Assembly (NCBI GenBank): GCA_964640305.1
Contig: CAZXFF010000002.1
Coordinates: 1 to 64,000 of the forward strand
Reading direction: 5' to 3'
From: Coprenecus sp964640305
GTDB taxonomy: Bacteria; Bacteroidota; Bacteroidia; Bacteroidales; UBA932
DNA: 64,000 bases
Positions 26,295-36,505 of the stretch are shown here, one piece after another. The notes under the pieces were generated by a model. It did not search any database and had not been told where the DNA came from. It worked only from the letters and a program-made list of their open reading frames with translations. Within the stretch, counting starts at the first letter, position 1, and each line of letters opens with the position of its first letter. A program made the translations under genes and the position numbers.

Positions 26295-28085
26295 ATGCCA
26301 AATTACAAAATGAGTTTACTTTGCTGCGGAGGTACCGGATGCAGGGCTTCCGAAAGCGTCAGGATCGTTGACAATCTAAGGGCGGAAATTGCAAAGGCAG
26401 GAATGGAAGATGATGTCCAGGTTGTCGTCACCGGTTGTTTCGGATTCTGCGAACAGGGTCCCATTGTAAAGGTAATACCTGACAATACATTCTATACAAG
26501 AGTCAAACCTGAAGATGCCGAAGAAATAGTAAGGGAACATGTAGTAAAGGGAAGGAAAGTCACTCGTCTGCTTTATGAAGATCCAGAAACACAGAAACAT
26601 ATCAGCGACTCCAAGCATATGGGCTTCTACCAGAAGCAGCTCAGGATCGCATTGAGGAACTGTGGATTCATCAATCCGGAGAACATAGACGAATACATCG
26701 CACGTGACGGGTACGAAGCACTTGCACGCGTTCTGCAGGGGACTCCTCAGGAAGCAATAGAAACAGTGAAGAAATCAGGTCTGCGCGGACGCGGTGGCGG
26801 AGGATTCCCTACAGGCCTGAAATGGGAAATAGCATCGAAAAGTCCAGGAAAAGAAAAATATGTTGTCTGCAATGCGGATGAAGGGGACCCCGGTGCATTC
26901 ATGGACCGCTCCATACTTGAAAGCGACCCACATTCAATAATCGAGGCGATGGCCATCTGCGGCTACTGCATCGGGGCATCGAACGGTCTTGTATATATCC
27001 GTGCAGAATATCCCCTTGCGGTTAAGCGTCTCCAGATAGCGATGAAGCAGGCCCGCGAATACGGACTGCTCGGAGACGGCATTCTGGGGACTGACTTCAG
27101 TTTCGACATCACGATACGCTATGGGGCAGGAGCCTTCGTATGCGGGGAAGAGACTGCCCTTATCCACTCCATGGAAGGGAAAAGGGGAGAGCCTACAGTC
27201 AAGCCTCCCTTCCCTGCCGAAAGCGGTTATCTCGGCAAACCCACCAATGTTAACAATGTAGAGACATTTGCCAACATACCTGTCATATTCCTCAAAGGTC
27301 CTGAATGGTTTGCATCAATAGGTACAGAACGTTCCAAGGGTACAAAGGTATTTGCCCTGGCAGGCAAGATAAACAACGTAGGACTTATCGAAGTGCCTAT
27401 GGGCACCACACTCAGGGAAGTAATCTACGAAATCGGAGGAGGCATAAAAGGGGGTAAGGAATTCAAGGCCGTTCAGACCGGAGGCCCCTCTGGAGGATGT
27501 CTTACCAAAAAACATCTGGACACCCCTATAGATTATGACAACCTGACTGCCGCAGGATCCATGATGGGATCAGGAGGGATGATTGTCATGGACGAAGACG
27601 ACTGCATGGTGTCTGTCGCGAAATTCTATCTCCAGTTCACCGTGGATGAATCATGCGGGAAATGCTCGCCTTGCCGTATCGGGAACAAACGTCTGGAGGA
27701 GATCCTGAACAAAATCACGAAAGGCCAGGGAGAAATGGCAGACCTTGACTACCTCAAGAATCTCTGCAAGGTAATCAAAGATACTGCTCTGTGCGGGCTC
27801 GGACAGACTTCACCTAACCCGGTAATTTCCACCATCGACAATTTCTACGACGAATATGTCGCACACATAGTGGAGAAACGCTGTCCCGCCCATAAATGTA
27901 CCGCCCTGAAGATATACAGCATTGATCCCGACAAGTGCAAGGGATGTACTGCCTGCGCAAGGGTTTGCCCTGCAGGAGCAATCAAGGGTGAAGTAAAACA
28001 GGCACATCTCATCGACAGAGAGAAATGTATCCGCTGCGGTGCCTGCCTGGACAAATGTAAATTCAATGCAGTAATCGTTCAATAA
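26295..28085 (+). CDS. hydB: NuoF-like hydrogenase subunit HydB
   Basis: HydB is the flavin subunit that exchanges electrons with NAD(H) in multimeric [FeFe] hydrogenases. The 596-residue protein has an N-terminal [2Fe-2S] thioredoxin-like domain (residues 1-90). The FMN and NADH-binding core contains GLRGRGGGGFPTG and VCNADEGDPGAF. The [4Fe-4S] motif SCGKCSPCRIGNKR follows, and two C-terminal ferredoxin motifs (CKGCTACARVCP and CIRCGACLDKC) end the protein. The extra ferredoxin domain is typical of bifurcating hydrogenases and NADP-linked HndC rather than complex I NuoF. Confidence 0.95.
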   Translation: MPNYKMSLLCCGGTGCRASESVRIVDNLRAEIAKAGMEDDVQVVVTGCFGFCEQGPIVKVIPDNTFYTRVKPEDAEEIVREHVVKGRKVTRLLYEDPETQKHISDSKHMGFYQKQLRIALRNCGFINPENIDEYIARDGYEALARVLQGTPQEAIETVKKSGLRGRGGGGFPTGLKWEIASKSPGKEKYVVCNADEGDPGAFMDRSILESDPHSIIEAMAICGYCIGASNGLVYIRAEYPLAVKRLQIAMKQAREYGLLGDGILGTDFSFDITIRYGAGAFVCGEETALIHSMEGKRGEPTVKPPFPAESGYLGKPTNVNNVETFANIPVIFLKGPEWFASIGTERSKGTKVFALAGKINNVGLIEVPMGTTLREVIYEIGGGIKGGKEFKAVQTGGPSGGCLTKKHLDTPIDYDNLTAAGSMMGSGGMIVMDEDDCMVSVAKFYLQFTVDESCGKCSPCRIGNKRLEEILNKITKGQGEMADLDYLKNLCKVIKDTALCGLGQTSPNPVISTIDNFYDEYVAHIVEKRCPAHKCTALKIYSIDPDKCKGCTACARVCPAGAIKGEVKQAHLIDREKCIRCGACLDKCKFNAVIVQ

Positions 28086-28095
28086 ACACAGAGAG

Positions 28096-29865
28096 ATGGA
28101 AAAAATTAAACTGACAATAGACAACAGAGAGGTCGAGGTGGATAAAGGTACTACCGTTTACCAGGCTGCCAGACAGTTGGGCATAGACATTCCCGCTCTC
28201 TGCTACATGAACCTTGAAAACCTTGGAGTCGAAAACAAGCCGGCAAGCTGCCGTATATGCGTAGTGGAAATAGAAGGGCGCCGCAACCTTGCTCCTTCCT
28301 GCTCTACTGCCTGCACTCCAGGCATGGTAGTGCATACCCATACATTAAGGGTTCTGAATGCACGCAGGACCGTACTGGAACTGATCCTTTCAGATCATCC
28401 GAAAGACTGTCTGGTATGTCCGAAAAACGGAAGATGCGAACTTCAGGACCTTGCAGCCAGACTCGGCATCCGCGAGATTCATTCCGTCGAGAACGCAGCC
28501 ATGTCTATATACAAGAAAGACAGTTCCCCTTCCCTCAAAAGGGACATGGACAAATGTGTGATGTGCCGCAGATGCGAGACAATGTGCAACGATGTACAGA
28601 CAGTAGGGGCACTGAGTGCAGTAAACAGAGGATTCTCTGCAGTGGTTGCCACAGCTTTCGAACAGAGGCTGGTAGACAGCAACTGTACATTCTGCGGTCA
28701 GTGCGTGGCTGTATGTCCTACCGGTGCATTGACCGAAGTGGACCATACCCCCAAGATCCTGCAGGCACTTACCAATCCTTCCAAGACCGTGGTTGTCCAG
28801 ACCGCCCCTGCAGTAAGGGCCGCCCTCGGAGAGGAATTCGGAATGGAACCTGGAACGCTCGTTACCGGTAAACTGGCAGCAGCACTTAGACGTCTGGGCT
28901 TCGACAAGGTATTCGATACGGACTTTGCCGCAGACCTTACCATCATGGAAGAAGGCACTGAACTGCTGGACCGCATCAGCCGTTATCTCGAAGGGGACAA
29001 GAGCGTGAAACTCCCCATCCTTACTTCATGCTGCCCCGCATGGGTCAATTTCTTCGAATACAATTATCCTGACATGCTGGATGTACCGTCTTCGGCCAAA
29101 TCCCCTCAGCAGATGTTCGGAGCCATTGCCAAATCCTATTATGCTGACAAGATCGGCGTTGACAGGAAAGACCTCGTCGTCGTATCGGTAATGCCGTGCC
29201 TGGCCAAGAAGTACGAATGCCAGCGTCCTGAATTCTCTGTGGACGGAAATCCGGATGTGGATTATTCCATCTCTACAAGGGAACTTGCATCCCTCATCAA
29301 GGAAGCCAATATCGATTTCGCTTCCCTGCCGGAAGAAGACTTTGATTCTCCTCTGGGTGAATCAACCGGTGCCGCTGTCATTTTCGGAGCCACCGGAGGT
29401 GTCATCGAAGCTGCCGTGCGTACGGCATACGAAATATTCACCGGCAAGAAACTGAACAGAATTGACTTTACCGAACTCAGGGGACTGGACGGAATCCGCC
29501 ATGCTTCCATTGATTTCAACGGTACCACCCTGAACATAGGCATTGCCCATACATTAGGAAATGCAAGGAAACTGCTTGACGGCATAAGGGCCGGAATGTA
29601 CAATTTCCATGCAATCGAGATCATGGCATGCCCCGGAGGATGTATCGGTGGTGCAGGTCAGCCGTTCCACCATGGGAATTCAGATATAATAAAGGCCAGA
29701 ATGGAGGCAATCTACCGTGAAGATGAAGGCAAGGCTATAAGGAAATCCCATGAGAATCCGTACATAACGAAGCTTTATGAAGAATTCCTTGGACACCCGA
29801 TGAGCGAAAAAGCACACCACCTCCTGCATACCAGATATTTTGACAAACGCCAGAAAACTGAATAA
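28096..29865 (+). CDS. hydA: [FeFe] hydrogenase catalytic subunit HydA
   Basis: HydA makes or oxidises H2 at the H-cluster. The 589-residue product has an N-terminal NuoG-like [2Fe-2S] domain (CRICVVEIEG region) and a His-ligated cluster site (HPKDCLVCPKNGRCEL). Two [4Fe-4S] motifs follow (CVMCRRCETMC and CTFCGQCVAVCP). The hydrogenase domain contains TSCCPAW (Cys312 and Cys313), MPCLAKK (Cys368) and MACPGGCIGG (Cys512 and Cys516). The proton-relay Cys312 is present, so catalysis is expected. It lacks the extra C-terminal [2Fe-2S] domain of Thermotoga HydA. The HydE, HydF and HydG maturases are not in this window. Confidence 0.97.
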   Translation: MEKIKLTIDNREVEVDKGTTVYQAARQLGIDIPALCYMNLENLGVENKPASCRICVVEIEGRRNLAPSCSTACTPGMVVHTHTLRVLNARRTVLELILSDHPKDCLVCPKNGRCELQDLAARLGIREIHSVENAAMSIYKKDSSPSLKRDMDKCVMCRRCETMCNDVQTVGALSAVNRGFSAVVATAFEQRLVDSNCTFCGQCVAVCPTGALTEVDHTPKILQALTNPSKTVVVQTAPAVRAALGEEFGMEPGTLVTGKLAAALRRLGFDKVFDTDFAADLTIMEEGTELLDRISRYLEGDKSVKLPILTSCCPAWVNFFEYNYPDMLDVPSSAKSPQQMFGAIAKSYYADKIGVDRKDLVVVSVMPCLAKKYECQRPEFSVDGNPDVDYSISTRELASLIKEANIDFASLPEEDFDSPLGESTGAAVIFGATGGVIEAAVRTAYEIFTGKKLNRIDFTELRGLDGIRHASIDFNGTTLNIGIAHTLGNARKLLDGIRAGMYNFHAIEIMACPGGCIGGAGQPFHHGNSDIIKARMEAIYREDEGKAIRKSHENPYITKLYEEFLGHPMSEKAHHLLHTRYFDKRQKTE

Positions 29866-29870
29866 TACTT

Positions 29871-30347
29871 ATGAGCAAGATAGAATTGAATAAATGCCAG
29901 ATAGACAAGATTGCCGAAATATGTTCAGAATTCGGCAACAATCCCGGTGAGCTTATCAGCATCCTGCACAAAAGCCAGGGCTATTTCGGATATCTTCCTG
30001 AAGAAGTACAGATAGAAATAGCTAAGAACCTGAACATTCCTGTGGCAAAGGTTTACGGAGTGGTAACATTCTACTCTTTCTTTACTATGAAACCCAAAGG
30101 CCGCCATTCCATCTCCGTTTGCATGGGTACTGCATGCTACGTCCGTGGAGCGGAAAATGTACTGGAGGAACTGAAGAAAGAATTGGGGATTGATGTCGGG
30201 GGAGTCACCGAGGACGGCAAGTTCTCCCTTGAATGCCTGCGCTGCGTAGGAGCATGCGGACTGGCACCGGTCATGCTGATAGATGAAAAGGTATTCGGAC
30301 GTCTGGAGCCCGGCATGATAAAGGGAATCCTGGCACAATACGAATAA
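29871..30347 (+). CDS. hydC: NuoE-like hydrogenase subunit HydC
   Basis: The 158-residue subunit carries one [2Fe-2S] cluster in a thioredoxin-like fold and links HydB to HydA. Its ligands are the paired Cys of CMGTACYVRG and of CLRCVGACGLAP. An N-terminal helical bundle (residues 1-75) is as in NuoE. It follows hydA by 5 bases and ends the operon before a strong hairpin. HydA, HydB and HydC together match the trimeric NAD-linked hydrogenase. Whether it uses ferredoxin as the second donor (bifurcation) is inferred from HydB architecture. Confidence 0.95.
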   Translation: MSKIELNKCQIDKIAEICSEFGNNPGELISILHKSQGYFGYLPEEVQIEIAKNLNIPVAKVYGVVTFYSFFTMKPKGRHSISVCMGTACYVRGAENVLEELKKELGIDVGGVTEDGKFSLECLRCVGACGLAPVMLIDEKVFGRLEPGMIKGILAQYE

Positions 30348-30369
30348 CCTCCTGTCATATATGAATAAA

Positions 30370-30404
30370 GCGGCCCCTGAATTCCAGAGGCCGCTTTTGT
30401 TTTT
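30370..30404 (+). terminator. Intrinsic terminator after hydC
   Basis: The arms gcggcccct (30370-30378) and agaggccgc (30386-30394) form a 9-pair stem with one mismatch and a 7-base loop. The T-tract ttttgttttt (30395-30404) follows. It lies between the converging hydC and prfA ends and may act on both strands, but the T-tract favours the plus strand. Confidence 0.85.
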
Positions 30405-30419
30405 CATATACTGAAAGCT

Positions 30420-31502
30420 CTATTCCGCAGCTTTCAGACGCTCTGCGTTTTCGGCAATCTGCAGCTGGTCGATGACTTCCTGGATTTCCCCGTCCATAAA
30501 TACAGGAAGGTTATACATCGTATAGTTTATACGGTGGTCTGTAACCCTTGACTGGGGATAGTTGTATGTACGAATCTTGGCCGAACGGTCTCCTGTAGAT
30601 ACCATGGTCTTGCGCTTGGATGACATTTCGTTGAGATATTTCTCATACTCCATATTGTAGATACGTGTACGGAGTTCGGCAAGAGCCTTGTCGAAGTTCT
30701 TGAGCTGGGACTTTTCATCCTGACACTGCACTACTATTCCTGTAGGTATGTGAGTAAGACGTATAGCCGAATAAGTTGTGTTTACAGACTGACCGCCCGG
30801 TCCTGAAGAACAGAATGTATCCTTGCGTATATCGTTCATATTGATTTCCACATCGAACTCATCAGCTTCAGGCAATACTACTACCGATGATGCCGATGTA
30901 TGGACACGTCCCTGAGTCTCGGTCTGAGGTACCCTCTGTACCCTGTGGACACCGCTCTCGTATTTCAGGATACCGTATACGCCCTGACCGGACACCTTGA
31001 AGATTATTTCCTTATATCCGCCTGCAGCACCTTCGGACTGACTGTTTATTTCCAGTTTCCATCCCTTCTTTTCACAGAATTTCGCATACATCCTGAAAAG
31101 GTCCCCTGCGAAGATTGCCGCTTCGTCACCACCGGTTCCTCCGCGTATCTCTACTATCGCATTCTTTTCATCCTGCGGGTCCTTCGGAATAAGAAGAAGC
31201 TTTATTTCCTCTTCCATGGCAGGGAGTTCGTTTTCTATGGTAGCCACCTCCTCTTTCGCAAGGTCACGGAGATCCTCATCCTTTTCCTTCTGCAGGATTT
31301 CCTTGGCTCCGTCCAGATCCGTTACCATTTTGATGTATTTGTCGGCTGCTGCGACAATGGGTTCAAGTTCTTTGTATTCCCTGTTAAGCTGGATGTACCG
31401 TTTCATGTCGGACATTACTTCAGGGTCTGAAATCTGCTCTGAAAGATTGCTGTATTTTTTCTTTAACTCGGTCAGTTTTTCAACTAAGGGATATTCACTC
31501 AT
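30420..31502 (-). CDS. prfA: Peptide chain release factor 1
   Basis: RF1 ends translation at UAA and UAG codons. The 360-residue protein has the catalytic GGQ in CSSGPGGQSVNTTYSA (about residues 233-246). Stop-codon recognition is consistent with RF1, with RVPQTETQGRVHTSASSV just before the GGQ domain. A glutamine there is the substrate for PrmC methylation. It has its own promoter upstream and is separated from uvrA by 53 bases. Confidence 0.97.
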   Translation of the reverse strand: MSEYPLVEKLTELKKKYSNLSEQISDPEVMSDMKRYIQLNREYKELEPIVAAADKYIKMVTDLDGAKEILQKEKDEDLRDLAKEEVATIENELPAMEEEIKLLLIPKDPQDEKNAIVEIRGGTGGDEAAIFAGDLFRMYAKFCEKKGWKLEINSQSEGAAGGYKEIIFKVSGQGVYGILKYESGVHRVQRVPQTETQGRVHTSASSVVVLPEADEFDVEINMNDIRKDTFCSSGPGGQSVNTTYSAIRLTHIPTGIVVQCQDEKSQLKNFDKALAELRTRIYNMEYEKYLNEMSSKRKTMVSTGDRSAKIRTYNYPQSRVTDHRINYTMYNLPVFMDGEIQEVIDQLQIAENAERLKAAE

Positions 31503-31524
31503 AAACTTTATCTCAATAATCCTG

Positions 31525-31555
31525 CAAAGATAATCAAATTCATTCTAAACTCAAA
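31525..31555 (-). promoter_or_regulatory. Putative promoter of prfA
   Basis: On the minus strand TTTG (31552-31555) is followed after 19 bases by TATCTTTG (31525-31532), an excellent match to the Bacteroidota consensus. The prfA start codon lies 22 bases downstream. Confidence 0.7.
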
Positions 31556-34357
31556 TTATGGTTTTATCAGATAACCGCCCCCGTCTCCACCTTCAGGTCC
31601 CAGTTCTATAATATGGTCTGCAGCAGATATCACATACGGGTTATGCTCCACTACGATAATGGTATGTCCTCTGCTGATCAGGGCATTGAATGATGCAAGA
31701 AGCTTGCCTATATCGTCAAAATGCAGTCCCGTAGTCGGTTCGTCGAAAATAAACAGAATAGGGTCCCCTTTACGGTCATTTCCGTCTTTGCCCAGAAAAT
31801 ACGCAAGCTTCACCCTCTGGCTTTCGCCTCCGCTGAGAGTACTGCTGTTCTGTCCGAGCGCCACATAACCCAACCCGACATCATGCAGGGGCTGGAGACG
31901 GGCAGCAATCCTGCGTGCAGAAAGCTCTTCGCAGCCTGAGAAAAAATCTATGGCTTCATCTACACTCATATCAAGTATATCACTGATACTTTGACCTTTG
32001 AATTTTACTTCAAGTACATCGGGTATGAAACGCTTTCCCTTACATGACTCACATGTCATGGTGATATCCGCCATAAACTGCATAGGAATCTTTACCGTAC
32101 CCTCTCCAAGGCATTCAGGGCATCTACCTCCGTCTATGTTGAATGAAAAATGCGAATGGCCGAATCCCTGTATCTTTGCCAAGGGCTGTTCGGAAAACAG
32201 TCTTCTGATATCATCATATGCCTTGATATACGTCACTGGATTGGATCTGGAACTCTTGCCGATGGGATTCTGGTCTATGAATTCCACCTGACTTATCTTG
32301 TCGATCCCCACCCTTAGTTCACTGAAGGCCCCTGGATGCTGACCTGCCTTGTTGAAATAGCGGTTGAGCGCCGGATACAGGATGTCACCTACCAGAGTCG
32401 ATTTTCCCGAACCGCTTACACCGGTTACTGCAGTCATTACATTCAGAGGGAAACGTACATCGATATGCTTGAGATTATTCTCGCTTGCATTGCATATTTC
32501 GATGTAATTGCTCCATGTCCTCTTTTCGGCCGGAATCTCTATCCTCATCCTTCCTGTAAGATATTTCAGTGTGAAGGAATCCGGATATTCCGCCAACAGT
32601 CTGGCAGTTTCATTCTCCGTAATGTCCGGACGGGGTGGCTCTCCTGAATATACGACTCTGCCTCCGTATTTCCCCGCCCCTGGCCCTATATCGATAAGAT
32701 AGTCGGCCGCCCTTATCATTTCCTCATCATGTTCCACCACAATGACGGTATTCCCAAGATCCCTGAGGCGCTTTATTACCGATATCAGCCTCTGCGTATC
32801 CCTGCTGTGAAGTCCTATACTCGGTTCATCCAGAATATACATTGACCCTGTAAGGGAATTGCCGAGCGAGCATACCAGGCTGATACGCTGGCTCTCTCCA
32901 CCGCTGAGGGTATTCGATGCCCTGTTCAATGTAAGATAGGAGAGACCTACATTGTCGAGATAGGAAAGCCTGTCCCTGATTTCCTTCAGTGCACGTGAAG
33001 CGATCCTGCTCCTGTACCCGTCCAGTTCCAGATTGTCGAAAAAGCCTATAAGGTCCTTGATACTCATTGACATGAGTTCATGTATATTCTTTCCGCCTAT
33101 CTTTACGTAGAGGGCCTCTTTCCTCAGACGGCTTCCACCGCACTCACGGCACACGGTCTTGCCGGAGTAGCGGCTTATCATGTATTTGTTCTGTATCTTG
33201 TATCTCTTGGCTTCCAGCTCCTTGAAAAACGGGAGGATACCTGTAAAATATGAGTTTCCGTTCCATAAGAGGTCTTTCTGTTCCTTCGTAAGTTCCTGAT
33301 AAGGGGTATGCACCGGAAACCCGCACTTGTCTGCATTGAGTATGAGCTGCTCCTTGAAATACCTCATCACCTCTCCTTTCCAGCATGCGATTGCATCCTG
33401 ATATACCGACAGTGCCTGATTGGGAATCACGAGATTCTCATCTATGCCGACCAGCTTCCCTAATCCGCCGCATGTCTTGCAGGCTCCGACTGGACTGTTG
33501 TAATTGAACATCCACTCGGTAGGTTGTTCGAAACTCATACCGTCCTCTTCGAAGATGTTGGAGAATCTTGTCAGCTTCGAAGTCCCGTCCGGAGCTGTCA
33601 GGAATACAGCGACATAACCTTTGCCCTTGTCGAATGCTGTACGGAGGGAGTCGGCAGTGCCGCTTATGGTCTCATCGTCGGCAAATGATCCCTTTTCCAC
33701 AGGGTAACGGTCAATGAGCAGGAATACATCGTGACTGTCAGGCAGTTCCGGAGAGGAAAGTATTTTGTCGATTTTTTCCACCCTGTTGCCGGTGAAAAGC
33801 CTTGTAAACCCTTCCTCCTTGAGGTTCAGAAGGGTTTCAATCCGATGCTCTTTTCTGTCCCATCCTATATCCGCCAGAATGCAGCAGACACCGCTCTGAC
33901 CCTCCGGGAAAGATTCTGTTTCAATCCGGATTGCCTCAAGTACGGATGCCGGAGTATCGCAACTGACCTTCTTCCCTGAAACAGGGGAATAAGTTTCTCC
34001 GATTCTGGCAAAAAGAATCCTTAGATAATCGTATATTTCCGTTGTACTGCCGACTGTAGAACGGGGATTTCTGGTATTCAGTTTCTGTTCTATGGCGATG
34101 GCCGGAGGTATCCCGGATATGCTCTCCACTGCAGGTTTGGACATCCTCCCGAGAAACTGCCTTGCGAATGATGACAGACTTTCCGCAAACCTCCTCTGTC
34201 CTTCTGCAAACAAAGTATCAAAGGCAAGGGATGTCTTGCCGGAGCCTGAAATTCCCGTAATGACGGTAAACCGGTTCAAGGGAATATCCACATCTATCGA
34301 CTTGAGATTGTTCGCTTCCGCTTTCCTTATCCTTATATACTGAATTTCACCGTTCAT
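31556..34357 (-). CDS. uvrA: Excinuclease ABC subunit A
   Basis: UvrA finds damaged DNA and loads UvrB during nucleotide excision repair. The 933-residue protein has two ABC ATPase halves: Walker A GISGSGKTSLAFD near residue 37 and GVSGSGKSTLVGD near 645. Each half has an LSGGESQR signature. The second zinc-binding module is CPECLGEGTVKI followed by CESCKGKRF. A region equivalent to the UvrB-binding domain is present (about residues 115-250). Bacteroidota often have two UvrA paralogues. I cannot say from this window whether this is the main one, although uvrB is close by on the same strand. Confidence 0.9.
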   Translation of the reverse strand: MNGEIQYIRIRKAEANNLKSIDVDIPLNRFTVITGISGSGKTSLAFDTLFAEGQRRFAESLSSFARQFLGRMSKPAVESISGIPPAIAIEQKLNTRNPRSTVGSTTEIYDYLRILFARIGETYSPVSGKKVSCDTPASVLEAIRIETESFPEGQSGVCCILADIGWDRKEHRIETLLNLKEEGFTRLFTGNRVEKIDKILSSPELPDSHDVFLLIDRYPVEKGSFADDETISGTADSLRTAFDKGKGYVAVFLTAPDGTSKLTRFSNIFEEDGMSFEQPTEWMFNYNSPVGACKTCGGLGKLVGIDENLVIPNQALSVYQDAIACWKGEVMRYFKEQLILNADKCGFPVHTPYQELTKEQKDLLWNGNSYFTGILPFFKELEAKRYKIQNKYMISRYSGKTVCRECGGSRLRKEALYVKIGGKNIHELMSMSIKDLIGFFDNLELDGYRSRIASRALKEIRDRLSYLDNVGLSYLTLNRASNTLSGGESQRISLVCSLGNSLTGSMYILDEPSIGLHSRDTQRLISVIKRLRDLGNTVIVVEHDEEMIRAADYLIDIGPGAGKYGGRVVYSGEPPRPDITENETARLLAEYPDSFTLKYLTGRMRIEIPAEKRTWSNYIEICNASENNLKHIDVRFPLNVMTAVTGVSGSGKSTLVGDILYPALNRYFNKAGQHPGAFSELRVGIDKISQVEFIDQNPIGKSSRSNPVTYIKAYDDIRRLFSEQPLAKIQGFGHSHFSFNIDGGRCPECLGEGTVKIPMQFMADITMTCESCKGKRFIPDVLEVKFKGQSISDILDMSVDEAIDFFSGCEELSARRIAARLQPLHDVGLGYVALGQNSSTLSGGESQRVKLAYFLGKDGNDRKGDPILFIFDEPTTGLHFDDIGKLLASFNALISRGHTIIVVEHNPYVISAADHIIELGPEGGDGGGYLIKP

Positions 34358-34363
34358 CTTCTG

Positions 34364-36505
34364 TCATTTGGAAATCCTCACTGCTGAAATCACCCCTTTT
34401 GTCTTCCGGTACGAAGACAGTATCTTGTCCAGCACACTGTTCGTGGATACATATACCTGTATCCTGATATCATACTCACCGGTATTTCTTCCGCCTCTGG
34501 GAGTGATGGAAGAGGAACGCATCGATGCTCCGAACCCTGCTACCATATCGATAAGCCGGGTATATATCGAAGTATCGTCCGCTATCACCTTTATGCTTGT
34601 CTGGAAACTCCCGGTCGTGGCTGACTGTTTCCACCGCACTTTCTGGATCCTGTACGGATAATTCTCTATGAGACGTGCTGCATTCGGGCATGACATGCGG
34701 TGTATCTTGATACCTTCCCTTACCGAGACAAAGCCGAAAATCTCATCCCCGTATATAGGATTGCAGCATTTTGCCATGGTGTAGCTCACATGGTTCAGTT
34801 TGCCGTCAATGGTCAGATAATCCGAGTCCTCATTTACCTTGGCAACTTCCTTCCTGTGCTCTTCCTTGTCTTTTTTCTGGTCATCAGCAGTACCTTCCTT
34901 AAGTGAGGACAGGTAAGTCTTGATACTCATGATGTCAATTTCATCCTCAGCAACGGCAGCATAGAATTCGTTTATGCTCTTTAGCTTGTTCCTCCTGCAA
35001 AGTACCATGATGTCCTCGTCCTTGAGCTCCAGCTTCCAGTTCTTCAGTCTCCGTTCCACCATCTCCTTTCCGACTGCAGACTTTCTCGCGGCCTCTTCCT
35101 TTAGCTTGAGACGTATCTTGTTCCTTGCCTTTGACGTGACCACATAGTTCAGCCAGTCCGGAGAAGGCTTCTGGTTCTTTCCGCTCATTATCTCAACCAC
35201 ATCCCCTGTCTTTATTTTTTCCTTGATGGACACTGCCTTCCCGTCAATCATGGCACCCGTACACTTGACTCCCAGATTGGAATGGATGTTGAAAGCAAAA
35301 TCCAGGACAGAAGCACCTTTGGGAAGCCTCCTCAATTCCCCGTCCGGAGTAAATGCAAATACCTCTTCTGTCAGGAAGCGGGATACATATTCATAGTCCG
35401 TCCTGTTGTCGCTTTCCAGAACATTACGCAATCCCTGAAGCCATGAGGTAATGCCTTTTTCCTCCTTTACCCCCTTGTATGACCAATGGGCAGCATTGCC
35501 GTTCTCTGCATTGAAATCCATTCTGGATGTACGTATCTGCACTTCCACGAACATGTCGTCCTTATATTGGACGGTAGTGTGAAGCGATTCATACCCGTTT
35601 TCTTTCGGTTTTGAGACCCAGTCACGCAATCTTGATATATCCGGCTTGTACTCTTCAGTGACAATGGAATACACACTCCAGCATAGGTCATGCTCTTTCT
35701 GGATTGGAATTTCTTCAGTATCAATGATAATCCTTGCGGCCAGCAGGTCCATCACCTTCTCGAAAGGGATATCCTGTTTCTGCATTTTCTTCCATATGGA
35801 ATAAGCGCTTTTGGTCCTTTGCTTTATATGTACAGGTATACCTTCTTCTTCCAGACGGCGGCGGATAGGGGAGAGGAAATCGTTAAGCATGTTTTCCCTT
35901 TCTCCTGCCGTTGCCATCAGCTTATTCGTTATCTCCCTGTATTTTTCCGGTTCTGTATAGCGGAAGAATATGTTTTCCATCTCTCCTTTGATATTGTACA
36001 ATCCGAGCTGGTGGGCAATTGGAATGTAGAGCAGCATGGTCTCGGTCACTTTACGTTCCTGCGAACTTTTGGGCAGAAGTTCGATGTTCCGCAACACTTC
36101 CAGACGGTCAGCCAGTTTTATAAGTGTCACTCTTGGGTCCTTCGAATATGAAACTATCAGCCTTTTGTAATTTTCTGCCTCCAGTCTTGTCTCCTTGGGT
36201 TTGATTGCCGCAATCTTGTTAAGACTCAATGCTATCTCAATTATCTCCTTTGAAAACATTCCTTTAGGAAGTTCATTCATGAGTTCAGGATGAAACCTCA
36301 ATGTCTCATGCAGGAAGACTGCAATAACAGATTCGTAGCCGAGATTGAGATCTTCGGCCACTATTCTGGCTACTCCAAGCGGATGCTCGATGAACGGATG
36401 CCCGTTCTCCCGGAACTTGTCCTTCATAGCTTCGGCAGCTATATCATATGCCGCGAGGATCTGCTTCTGCCCTTCATCAGAGTAATGTTCCAAAATACCT
36501 GTCAT
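34364..36505 (-). CDS. RelA/SpoT homologue with degenerate hydrolase site
   Basis: RSH proteins make or degrade (p)ppGpp. The 713-residue protein has the long-RSH order: HD domain, synthetase, TGS and ACT. The synthetase looks active, with RLRDWVSKPKENGYESLHTT and VEVQIRTSRMDFNAENG. The HD site is damaged. His41 and the LADR Asp are kept, but the usual HDxxED reads HETLRF (residues 66-71), losing the metal Asp and both catalytic acids. A synthetase-only enzyme is the best reading. The TGS segment is FTPDGELRRLPKGASVLDFAF and an ACT domain ends the protein. It overlaps uvrB by 4 bases and precedes uvrA by 6. Confidence 0.9.
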   Translation of the reverse strand: MTGILEHYSDEGQKQILAAYDIAAEAMKDKFRENGHPFIEHPLGVARIVAEDLNLGYESVIAVFLHETLRFHPELMNELPKGMFSKEIIEIALSLNKIAAIKPKETRLEAENYKRLIVSYSKDPRVTLIKLADRLEVLRNIELLPKSSQERKVTETMLLYIPIAHQLGLYNIKGEMENIFFRYTEPEKYREITNKLMATAGERENMLNDFLSPIRRRLEEEGIPVHIKQRTKSAYSIWKKMQKQDIPFEKVMDLLAARIIIDTEEIPIQKEHDLCWSVYSIVTEEYKPDISRLRDWVSKPKENGYESLHTTVQYKDDMFVEVQIRTSRMDFNAENGNAAHWSYKGVKEEKGITSWLQGLRNVLESDNRTDYEYVSRFLTEEVFAFTPDGELRRLPKGASVLDFAFNIHSNLGVKCTGAMIDGKAVSIKEKIKTGDVVEIMSGKNQKPSPDWLNYVVTSKARNKIRLKLKEEAARKSAVGKEMVERRLKNWKLELKDEDIMVLCRRNKLKSINEFYAAVAEDEIDIMSIKTYLSSLKEGTADDQKKDKEEHRKEVAKVNEDSDYLTIDGKLNHVSYTMAKCCNPIYGDEIFGFVSVREGIKIHRMSCPNAARLIENYPYRIQKVRWKQSATTGSFQTSIKVIADDTSIYTRLIDMVAGFGASMRSSSITPRGGRNTGEYDIRIQVYVSTNSVLDKILSSYRKTKGVISAVRISK

